Positions 7,030-13,073 of a DNA stretch of 24,252 nucleotides are shown in pieces. A model generated the notes under the pieces. It saw only the letters and a program-made list of their open reading frames with translations. It was not told where the DNA came from and did not search any database. The stretch is from a virus. A program made the translations under genes and the position numbers. Within the stretch, counting starts at the first letter, position 1. Every line of letters starts with the position of its first letter. The stretch spans positions 1 through 24,252 of IMG/VR virus record IMGVR_UViG_3300007533_000017, one strand, 5' to 3'.

Positions 7030-7667
7030 CCGTAGTCACTGCCATCTTCGGCAAAGGGTTTCGGTTGCACGATCCGGTCGAGCATTGGAGCGGCTGCCGG
7101 TTCGTGTGCTTCACGGACCGCAATGACCTGAAGTCATCCGTCTGGAAATTCAAGCGCCAGTCGCACAAGTTGACACCGCGGCGCGCGAATCGCCACGTCA
7201 AGACGCTGCTGCACCGATACGTCGACGGGCCGACGCTCTACAGCGACTCCGAGTTCAGGTTGGTCAAGGATCCGCAGCCGATCGTCGCTGCCGCCCTCGA
7301 GCGCGCACCCATCGCAGCAACCAAACACCCGCGCCGAGCGTGTCTGTTCGACGAGGCAGATTTCTGCCTGCTGAAAAAGCGTGTCGAATCGCCTCGGATG
7401 CTACGAGAGCAGGCTGACCGATACGCCGCCGAGGGAATGCCGCGCGGATTCGGACTGACCGCAAACAACATCCTGGCACGCCGCGGCGACGAAGATAGCG
7501 AGCGCATCGGAGAGCTTTGGTGGTCGGAACTGGATACCGGTTCCGAACGCGACCAAGTAAGCCTTCCGTACGTGCTCTGGAAGACCGGCATCAAGCCATC
7601 GATAATCCAGGGCGCTTACAATCACCTCGACTGGATCGAGCGCAAGAAGAGCCGGCGGCAGTACTGA
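7023..7667 (+). CDS. Stand-alone DUF616 (TOD1/MUCI70-type) glycosyltransferase-like protein
   Basis: A 214-residue protein with the same domain as the C-terminal half of the methyltransferase fusion. The only upstream start not leading out of frame is TTG 7023, overlapping the previous gene by seven bases. Shared landmarks are VVTAIFGKGF (4-13), CRFVCFTDRND (25-35), RRANRHVKTLL (53-63), an acidic strand LYSDSEFRL (72-80) in place of VVWVDGRIEV, and WWSELDTGSERDQVSLPYVL (166-185). The overall order and spacing match the fusion domain, so the two are paralogues, although divergence is high outside the landmarks. The domain is annotated in plant and bacterial sugar-related proteins, but its reaction is poorly defined. 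It is likely cytoplasmic. The stop shares one base with the next ATG (TGATG). Confidence 0.68.
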   Translation: MLTVVTAIFGKGFRLHDPVEHWSGCRFVCFTDRNDLKSSVWKFKRQSHKLTPRRANRHVKTLLHRYVDGPTLYSDSEFRLVKDPQPIVAAALERAPIAATKHPRRACLFDEADFCLLKKRVESPRMLREQADRYAAEGMPRGFGLTANNILARRGDEDSERIGELWWSELDTGSERDQVSLPYVLWKTGIKPSIIQGAYNHLDWIERKKSRRQY

Positions 7668-8194
7668 TGGAATTCGACAAGTACCGCAGGCTCGGCGCCT
7701 ATCACTGGCGCGAGTATGAACGGCAGAGCATCTATCGCGCATACGTCGACGAGCTGCTCCCGTGGATCGAGGGCGACCGCGTACTCGACGTCGGCGCAGG
7801 CGATGGCCTGATATGCCACAAGCTCGGCGCTGTCGGTGTCGAGCTGGACCCGCTTGCGGTCGAGTTGGCGAACAAGCGCGGAGCCAACGTATTCAGCGGC
7901 GACGCCGGAGCGCTACCGTTCGATCCGGAGTCGTTCGACGCTGTCCTGATGGGCGACGTAATCGAGCACCTCGAGGATCCGGCGCCCGCGCTGCGAGACG
8001 CTTACCTAGTGCTCGTCACCAACGGTCGGCTGTACGTCACCACGCCACCAAAGCGCACGCCGATCCGCAAATACCACTACCGAGAGTACACGTCAGTCAC
8101 GTTGCTGGACCAGGTCGAGCCTTTCGGGTTCTCTGCCGCCGGCACGCCGTTTACTCGACACGAACGGATCCACGCGGTGTTCCGGAAACGCTGA
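7667..8194 (+). CDS. Class I SAM-dependent methyltransferase
   Basis: A 175-residue methyltransferase of the Methyltransf_11/UbiE-like type, compact for the family. ATG 7667 shares one base with the preceding stop; a longer frame upstream lies entirely inside the previous gene. VLDVGAGDGL (39-48) is the SAM-binding motif I, GVELDP (57-62) the acidic loop after strand 2, and FDAVLMGDVIEHLEDP (90-105) the motif IV region. GRLYVTTPPKR (120-130) is the motif VI-like strand. The C-terminal REYTSVTLLDQVEPFGF resembles sugar/lipid O-methyltransferases that act on glycan chain ends. Placement among glycosyltransferases suggests a carbohydrate acceptor, but this is inference. Confidence 0.85.
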   Translation: MEFDKYRRLGAYHWREYERQSIYRAYVDELLPWIEGDRVLDVGAGDGLICHKLGAVGVELDPLAVELANKRGANVFSGDAGALPFDPESFDAVLMGDVIEHLEDPAPALRDAYLVLVTNGRLYVTTPPKRTPIRKYHYREYTSVTLLDQVEPFGFSAAGTPFTRHERIHAVFRKR

Positions 8195-8802
8195 TGGCAC
8201 TGGTCATCCCGGGGCGGCTGGTATTCATCCACGTCCCGAAGACAGCTGGAACGTGGGTCAAGCAGGTTCTGAGGCCGCAAATCGGCGGCGTCATCTACAC
8301 CAGAACCAACCACGGCAACCCGTGGGCAAAGGCCGGGCACCCGGACCTCGAGGATCTCCGGGACATCGATGGCTTCCGGATGGCATTCGTTCGCCACCCG
8401 GTCGACTGGTGGCTGTCGTTCTTTCGGCACCGCATGCGTCGCGGTAGCTGGAACCTGGAGCTCGAGCTTGACCGGTCGATCATGACCAAGTCGATCGACC
8501 GGTACATCGAGAACATCCTCAAGAATCAGCGCGGTTTCGCGAGCCGGATGTTTGCCGAATTCGTTGGCGAGCCAGGATCCGAAATCGACTTCATCGGCAA
8601 GCAAGAGAACTTCGGCGCCGACCTCAGGCGCGGTCTCTCACTCGCCGGATTCGACGTCAACGCGCTAGACCTGAGCGCCGGTCGCAAGAACTCGGGCGGA
8701 AAGAAAACCGCTCACTACCGATTCTCCGCTGACCAGCAACGACGACTCAGCGAAGCCGAGCAGCAGGGAATCGAGCGTTTCGGCTACGAGCCGTGGCACT
8801 GA
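8194..8802 (+). CDS. PAPS-dependent sulfotransferase family protein
   Basis: A 202-residue protein with both landmarks of the sulfotransferase fold. The 5'-phosphosulfate-binding loop is VFIHVPKTAGTWV (10-22), and the 3'-phosphate-binding element is MAFVRHPVDWWLSFFRHR (63-80), including the Arg-His-Pro characteristic of carbohydrate sulfotransferases. It would move sulfate from PAPS to a hydroxyl or amino group, here probably on a sugar. Length is close to the small bacterial/viral members. The ATG overlaps the methyltransferase stop by one base, and the gene runs ten bases into the next. No signal peptide or membrane helix is visible, so the reaction is expected in the cytoplasm where PAPS is available. 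Confidence 0.85.
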   Translation: MALVIPGRLVFIHVPKTAGTWVKQVLRPQIGGVIYTRTNHGNPWAKAGHPDLEDLRDIDGFRMAFVRHPVDWWLSFFRHRMRRGSWNLELELDRSIMTKSIDRYIENILKNQRGFASRMFAEFVGEPGSEIDFIGKQENFGADLRRGLSLAGFDVNALDLSAGRKNSGGKKTAHYRFSADQQRRLSEAEQQGIERFGYEPWH

Positions 8803-9338
8803 TAACCGCAATCGCCTACGACCCGGAACGAAACCTAGGGCGGGCGTACAACGAGATCATGGGCACGGTGTGCCCGGGTGACTGGGTTTGCTTCCTAGAT
8901 CATGACGCGATGTTCACGACTCGCGACTGGTACCGGCAGATCCTGAAAGCTATCGCCGAAAACCCGAAAGCCGGGCTGCTGACCGCGGTCACGAACAGGA
9001 TCGGAAACAAGGAACAGATCGCGCCCGGCTGCCCGCGCTCGCACGACATGCGGGAGCACTTCCGGTTTGGCGCAGCTCTGCGAGACCAGCACGGCGCTGC
9101 AGTTCGAGACATCACGAACAAGCATCTCGTGAGCGGCATCGTGATGTGTCTATCCCATGAGACGTGGGAGCAGATGGGCGGATTCGCTGATGGATTCTTC
9201 GGCGTCGACAACGACGCTCACCGCGCGGTCCGCAAAACAGGCAAGCGCGTCTACCTGATGCCAGGTCTCTACGCATATCACTGGTATCGCGGCGACGGCG
9301 TCGGTCACCAGAAAGCACCCAAGGCTAAGCGCCGATGA
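8793..9338 (+). CDS. GT-A (family 2-like) glycosyltransferase, last cassette gene
   Basis: A 181-residue protein starting at GTG 8793 inside the sulfotransferase gene and ending in ATGA with the first neck gene. It begins ALITAIAYDPERNLGRAYNE (2-21), the 'N-x-G-x-A-x-N' element of GT-A enzymes. It has GDWVCFLDHDAMFTTRDWY (29-47), whose D-H-D is the likely metal/nucleotide-sugar site. It then has KHLVSGIVMCLSHETWEQMG, FADGFFGVDNDAHRAVRKTG and a closing YHWYRGDG. This is the small bacteriophage/capsule-type glycosyltransferase pattern, with an N-terminus shortened relative to typical 230-300-residue enzymes. No membrane segment is seen. The sugar and acceptor are unknown. Tight coupling to the neck gene suggests expression with virion genes. 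Confidence 0.78.
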   Translation: MALITAIAYDPERNLGRAYNEIMGTVCPGDWVCFLDHDAMFTTRDWYRQILKAIAENPKAGLLTAVTNRIGNKEQIAPGCPRSHDMREHFRFGAALRDQHGAAVRDITNKHLVSGIVMCLSHETWEQMGGFADGFFGVDNDAHRAVRKTGKRVYLMPGLYAYHWYRGDGVGHQKAPKAKRR

Positions 9339-9715
9339 GCCTACGAGAACAAGCCGCCGCGGATCTGACGACCATCGTCGAGGACACCGACGGATTCGGG
9401 TGGCCTATCACCGTGACGGCACCGGACGGAACAAGCGCTGACCTCGTCGGGCTCTCGTCGGACATCGCGCAAACTATCGATCCGGACACAGGGCAAGCGG
9501 TCAGCGGCAGGCACGCGCATGTGTTCCTGCGGCTCTCGTCGCTCACTACCGCAGGGCTCGGAATCCCGCGCGGTATCGCGGACGCGGGCAGCGATCCGTG
9601 GGTCGTCACGTTCGACGACATCGACGGAACCGAGCACTCGTTCAAGGTCATGGAGGCGTTGCCTGACCGCGCGATCGGTGGGGTGGTCTGTCTGCTTGAG
9701 GCTTACAAGACATGA
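9335..9715 (+). CDS. Head-tail joining (FII-like neck) protein
   Basis: A 126-residue protein that resumes the structural order after the cassette. Its ATG overlaps the glycosyltransferase stop (ATGA), and its stop overlaps the next start (ATGA). It starts SLREQAAADLTTIVEDTDGF, then WPITVTAPDGTSADLVG and HVFLRLSSL. It continues with PWVVTFDDIDGTEHSFKVME (about 89-108), a beta-strand pattern typical of small head-completion/joining proteins such as lambda gpFII (117 residues). Such proteins sit below the portal, close the filled head and form the docking surface for the tail. Function is assigned by size, beta-rich pattern and position just before the tail terminator-like gene; no diagnostic catalytic motif exists for this family. 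Confidence 0.62.
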   Translation: MSLREQAAADLTTIVEDTDGFGWPITVTAPDGTSADLVGLSSDIAQTIDPDTGQAVSGRHAHVFLRLSSLTTAGLGIPRGIADAGSDPWVVTFDDIDGTEHSFKVMEALPDRAIGGVVCLLEAYKT

Positions 9716-10356
9716 GCCAGATCACGACGCTGATCGACAAGCAAGACAACGTCGAGCTTATTCGCGACGAGATTGCCTCGATTCTCGCTGTCGAGCAGCA
9801 GAACCAGCAGGCGCTCGCCACCGCCGACGGGCAGGATCCGGATCTCTGGAAGCTCCGCGTTTACCGTGAGCGATCGAACCCGTGGGCGGAATTCCAGCCC
9901 GCGCCCGAGTCGCCGGTCGATGACGTGTCGCCGATCGTAAACGTCTGGTTCGACACCGAATCGTTCGACGAATCCAGGAGCAACACGGTCCGTAATCAGC
10001 ACGCGACCGCGACCTACAACATCGACTGCTACGGCTACGCGAAGTCCGAATCGGACCCGGGTGGTGGGCACAAGCCCGGCGACCGAGAGGCGGCGCTTGT
10101 ATCTCAGCGTGCCGCGCGACTATGCCGCAACATCCTGATGGCGGGTCACTACACCTACCTGGGGATGCGCGGCGTCGTCTGGAAACGCTTTCCGCGATCC
10201 ATCGAGACGTTCCAGGTTCCGATCGACAACCGCAACGCGATCAAAGTCGTCGACACTCGTCTGGCTCTGCTGGTTCAGTTTTCCGAGTTCTCGCCGCAGG
10301 TCGAGCCAGTCGAGCTTGAGCTGCTTTCGGTGACGGTCCGCTTCGAGGAAGACTGA
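9712..10356 (+). CDS. Putative tail terminator/tail completion protein
   Basis: A 214-residue protein between the neck gene and the sheath gene, the position of tail-completion proteins in Mu-like and other myophages. Such proteins cap the growing tail tube and join it to the neck. Visible features are an N-terminal helix VELIRDEIASILAVEQQNQQ (14-33), a strand with WKLRVYRERSNPW, then PIVNVWFDTESFDESRSN and the compact ATATYNIDCYGYAKSES strand pair. These resemble the 'V.V......Y.id.Y' core of terminator-like folds. A C-terminal RLALLVQFSEFSPQVEPVEL strand follows. Unlike most neighbours, the gene is followed by a 117-base gap before the sheath gene. The assignment is from size and context. 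Confidence 0.52.
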   Translation: MSQITTLIDKQDNVELIRDEIASILAVEQQNQQALATADGQDPDLWKLRVYRERSNPWAEFQPAPESPVDDVSPIVNVWFDTESFDESRSNTVRNQHATATYNIDCYGYAKSESDPGGGHKPGDREAALVSQRAARLCRNILMAGHYTYLGMRGVVWKRFPRSIETFQVPIDNRNAIKVVDTRLALLVQFSEFSPQVEPVELELLSVTVRFEED

Positions 10357-10473
10357 CCGGTCATCGCGCAAGCCGACTACGACTACACCGCGGGATAGCC
10401 GCAGGTACATCACAACTGGGGACCGCTCGCCTTCGCGCGAGGGCGCACCCGTCCATCGAAAGAGGAATCAACA
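10357..10473 (+). promoter_or_regulatory. Leader of the tail sheath gene with short hairpins
   Basis: A 117-base non-coding stretch in an otherwise gap-free operon. It starts in a perfect 10-base palindrome, TGACCGGTCA (10354-10363), overlapping the previous stop. It contains a small hairpin, CTCGC (10426-10430) with GCGAG (10437-10441). The sheath ribosome site AGAGGA (10461-10466) lies seven bases from the ATG. No clear sigma-70 promoter or T-run terminator is visible. It may carry mRNA stabilising or translation-enhancing structure for a high-copy product. Confidence 0.45.
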
Positions 10474-11952
10474 ATGGATGTTGACGCATCTGCCGTTGCC
10501 CGCGTGGTAGGCATCACAACCGAGTTCAAGGACCTGCGCGCCGGCGGCGTGCTGTTCCTGCCGCAGCGCATTGCGTTGTTTGCGCAGGGGTCCACGAGCG
10601 CGACGTACTCCACGGACAAGTTCCAGATTACGAGCGCGTTTCAAGCCGGCAGCCGCTACGGGTTCGGTTCTCCGATCCATCTGGCGGCTCGCGAGCTATT
10701 CCCGCTCAACGGTGACGGTGTCGGGACCATCCCGGTCACGGTCTACCCGATGGAGGATGCGTACGACGCCGTCGCGGCGACCGGAACGATCACGCCGACC
10801 GGTACCCAGACGTCGCAGAAGGCGTATCGGGTGAAGGTAAACGAGATCCTTTCGGATGCTTTCACGCTCGCGGTCGATGCGACGGTCGCCGATGCGTGCG
10901 ACGAGATCACCGCGGCGATCAACGCCACGCTCGAGATGCCGATCACCGCCACGGACAACGACACCGATGTTGGTGTCACGGCGAAGTGGGCTGGTGAATC
11001 CGGCAACGACATTTACATCGAGATCGTCGGCGAGGAAGCCGGCATCACGTTTGCGGTCAGCCAGCCGAGCGGCGGGCTCATCAACCCGGATGTCGATACC
11101 GAGCTCGCCAAGGTCGGCGACGTTTGGGAGTCGATGGCGCTCAACGCGCTCAACGTCGACGACACCGACACGCTCGACAAGTACCAGACCTGGGGTGAGG
11201 GTCGCTGGGGAACGCTGGTTCGCAAGCCGCTCATCGTGTTCAGCGGAAACACAGACACCACGGTTGCGGACGCGATCGTCGAGTCGGACTCGCGCAAGGA
11301 CGACCGCGTCAACGCGCAGCTCGTGGCGCCCGGGTCCAAAAGCCTTCCGTTCGTGGTTGCCGCTCGACAGCTTGCGCGGATCGCCAAGGTGGCGAACAAC
11401 AACCCGCCGCGCGACTACGGCAGCCAGCGCGCCACCGGGCTCACGCCTGGCGACGACGGCGACCAGTGGGACTACACGCAGCGCGATCAAGCCGTGAAGG
11501 CCGGCAGCTCGACCATCAAGGTCGACGATGGCGTGGTGAAGGTCAGCGACGTCGTGACGTTCTACCACCCGCAGGGCGATCCGCTGCCCGCGTACCGGTA
11601 CGTGGTCGACGTCGTGAAGGTGCAGAATATCATCTTCAACGTCGATCTGCTGTTCAACAACGAGGAATGGGACGGCGCGCCGCTCATCCCGGATGACCAG
11701 CCGACCGTGAACCGCGACGCCAAGAAACCCAAGATGGCGAAGGCGGAGGTCAATGCGATGATCGACAGCCTCGGGCTGAACGCGATCGTCAGCGACCCTG
11801 AATCCGCGAAGGCGCAGACCACCGCGAACATCAACGCGCAGAATCCGAAGCGGCTCGATATCGCGCTCACGGTTCCGATCTCGGGCAACGCCAACATCAT
11901 CAGCATCGATCTCAACTTCGGCTTCTTCTTCGGGAGTCAAGCCGCAGCCTGA
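10474..11952 (+). CDS. Contractile tail sheath protein, Mu gpL-like
   Basis: A 492-residue protein, almost the length of Mu gpL (about 495). The sheath surrounds the tail tube and contracts to drive it through the envelope. The N-terminal part has PQRIALFAQGSTSATYSTDK and FGSPIHLAARELFP, then GVGTIPVTVYPMED. This is the usual opening of Mu-like sheath proteins, with the conserved glycine/ring-contact residues of this family. The middle (about 100-200) is an inserted beta-domain with YRVKVNEILSDAFTLAVD. The C-terminal sheath-handshake region carries YTQRDQAVKAGSSTIKVDDG and VVTFYHPQGDP. It ends LDIALTVPISGNANIISIDL, as in the family. AGAGGA seven bases before the ATG supports the start. A 100-base gap follows before the tube gene. 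Confidence 0.93.
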   Translation: MDVDASAVARVVGITTEFKDLRAGGVLFLPQRIALFAQGSTSATYSTDKFQITSAFQAGSRYGFGSPIHLAARELFPLNGDGVGTIPVTVYPMEDAYDAVAATGTITPTGTQTSQKAYRVKVNEILSDAFTLAVDATVADACDEITAAINATLEMPITATDNDTDVGVTAKWAGESGNDIYIEIVGEEAGITFAVSQPSGGLINPDVDTELAKVGDVWESMALNALNVDDTDTLDKYQTWGEGRWGTLVRKPLIVFSGNTDTTVADAIVESDSRKDDRVNAQLVAPGSKSLPFVVAARQLARIAKVANNNPPRDYGSQRATGLTPGDDGDQWDYTQRDQAVKAGSSTIKVDDGVVKVSDVVTFYHPQGDPLPAYRYVVDVVKVQNIIFNVDLLFNNEEWDGAPLIPDDQPTVNRDAKKPKMAKAEVNAMIDSLGLNAIVSDPESAKAQTTANINAQNPKRLDIALTVPISGNANIISIDLNFGFFFGSQAAA

Positions 11953-12052
11953 CGGGCTGACATAACCAGCGACGACTAGTCGCGACCCCGCTGCTCTGGG
12001 CGCCTCGATGCGCTTTCGGAGACGCACGGGTGCGCGCTGAAAGGACCATGAA
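11953..12052 (+). promoter_or_regulatory. Leader of the tail tube gene with short hairpins
   Basis: A 100-base non-coding gap between sheath and tube genes. It contains GCGAC (11969-11973) pairing with GTCGC (11979-11983), and further short inverted repeats around CGCAC/GTGCG near 12024-12035. The ribosome site AAAGGA is about seven bases before the tube ATG at 12053. A nearby ATG at 12048 is out of frame and stops after five codons. No promoter hexamers or T-run are convincing. Like the capsid and sheath leaders, it precedes a gene whose product is needed in many copies. Confidence 0.45.
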
Positions 12053-12436
12053 ATGGCAGCAGTAGGAGGCTCGATCGAGTCCGTCTCGATCCGTGGGCGT
12101 CTGTTCCCCGTGGCGGCAGATGCGGACGCAACGCTGAAACTTGGCGGCTTCGAGAACGAGGTTCAGGCGAACGGAGACGGCTCGGCTCGCATCGTCAAAA
12201 GCCGCGTGCCTTGGGGCATCGACGGTCTGCAGATCGAGATCGATCACGACCGAGCAGATCTCCAGTTTCTCTGGGAGGTATCGGCCGAGCAGGACTACGT
12301 GGTCATCACGCTCACGATGGCGTCCGGCCACACCTACCAGGGTCGCGGGATGATCACCGGTGAGTTCGGCGGCAGCACACAAAGCGCAACCGCGCCCGTC
12401 AACATGATGGGTCCCGGTGAGGCGACGCTGCAATGA
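12053..12436 (+). CDS. Tail tube protein, Mu gpM-like
   Basis: A 127-residue protein in the position and size range of Mu gpM (118 residues). The protein forms hexameric rings that stack into the inner tube. It begins AAVGGSIESVSIRGRLFPVA, then DATLKLGGFENEV and SARIVKSRVPWGIDGLQIEI, the typical beta-sandwich strands of Mu/P2-type tubes. Later it has YVVITLTMASGHTYQGRGMI and GEFGGSTQSATAPVNMMGPG near the end, a pattern shared by Mu-like tube proteins. The start at ATG 12053 is set by AAAGGA upstream. The stop overlaps the chaperone start (ATGA). Strong call from sequence pattern plus the sheath-tube-chaperone-tape measure order. Confidence 0.9.
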   Translation: MAAVGGSIESVSIRGRLFPVAADADATLKLGGFENEVQANGDGSARIVKSRVPWGIDGLQIEIDHDRADLQFLWEVSAEQDYVVITLTMASGHTYQGRGMITGEFGGSTQSATAPVNMMGPGEATLQ

Positions 12437-12837
12437 GCGATCCCAAGGTGAACCGCGATACCGCGGAAGAGGAGTTCGACCGCTTCGCCGATCTGATGGA
12501 CCTGGACTTCGACGAGTCCAAGATGAACGACGAGGACAAGAAGTCGCTGCGCGAGGCGCGGGACGTCTTCGTCAAGAACGTGATGTCCGGTCACCTCGTG
12601 GTCGACGAGAAGGGGCAGCCCGTCTACACGACCAGGAGCACGGGCGAGCAGATCACGTTCTACGAGCCCAACGGCGCCGCCTTCATGGCGATGGACTCGA
12701 AGAAGAAGAACGAGGATGTCGGCAAACAGTTTGCGCTATTGGGTGCGATGACGAAGCTGGATCGGCAGAAGTTCGCCACTATGCCGAACCGCGACCTTCG
12801 GGTCTGCAACACGATCATGCTGCTTTTTTTGGGGTGA
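12433..12837 (+). CDS. Tail assembly chaperone, short form (upstream of frameshift)
   Basis: A 134-residue acidic protein, starting in ATGA with the tube gene and ending in TGA just after a T-run. It begins SDPKVNRDTAEEEFDRFADL and includes KKSLREARDVFVKNVMSGHL, then ITFYEPNGAAFMAMDSKKKN. This is the helical, charged profile of tail-assembly chaperones that bind the tape measure and control tube polymerisation. In Mu, lambda and relatives this gene is expressed as a short form and, by -1 frameshift, a longer form. Here the reading frame ends in MLLFLG and TGA, with the frameshift signal only nine bases before the stop. Family assignment rests on place between tube and tape measure, length and the frameshift site. 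Confidence 0.85.
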   Translation: MSDPKVNRDTAEEEFDRFADLMDLDFDESKMNDEDKKSLREARDVFVKNVMSGHLVVDEKGQPVYTTRSTGEQITFYEPNGAAFMAMDSKKKNEDVGKQFALLGAMTKLDRQKFATMPNRDLRVCNTIMLLFLG

Positions 12838-13073
12838 GGGTGGCGACGCCGCTCGTGCGAAACGGCTGCGACCACCACCATCCTCCGGACAAAGAGAGCG
12901 GCAAAGAGCGGCACACATTTATCGCCGTGCACAGCGAAATGCTCGCCCAAATCTGCGCTGACTACTCGTCGCTGCCAGACCCGCGAACGTTGAGCGCCAT
13001 CGAGATCCGCTGGTTCTACGAGAACATGCGCAAGAGCCTGCACGAAGCAACGAAACCGAGAAAGACGAAGTAG
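12433..13073 (+). CDS. Tail assembly chaperone, -1 frameshift fusion form
   Basis: A -1 slip at T TTT TTG (12825-12831) would join the first 133 residues to an 80-residue extension read in the next frame, giving about 213 residues. The extension begins GVRVATPLVRNGCDHHHPPD and carries HTFIAVHSEMLAQICADYSS. It ends LSAIEIRWFYENMRKSLHEA before a basic tail, which resembles the T-part of G/GT-type fusions. The downstream frame has no suitable start of its own and fills the otherwise empty 12838-13073. It ends directly against the tape measure start (GTG 13074). Both facts argue it is used through frameshifting. Slip efficiency is unknown. Confidence 0.8.
12825..12831 (+). other. Programmed -1 ribosomal frameshift slippery heptamer (T TTT TTG)
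   Basis: In the 0 frame the codons are CTT TTT TTG GGG TGA, with the heptamer fitting X XXY YYZ exactly. Both tRNAs can re-pair in the -1 frame on TTT TTT. A stem can form after a seven-base spacer: GGTGG (12839-12843) with CCACC (12872-12876), enclosing GCCG (12848-12851) with CGGC (12863-12866). That spacing is normal for -1 stimulatory structures. Confidence 0.8.

Noticed and set aside
10696-12027. 443-codon minus-strand open frame opposite the tail sheath gene
   Set aside because: It lies wholly opposite a confidently identified sheath gene. Its product is Arg/Asp/Val-rich without a family pattern. Long antisense frames are expected in GC-rich coding DNA.
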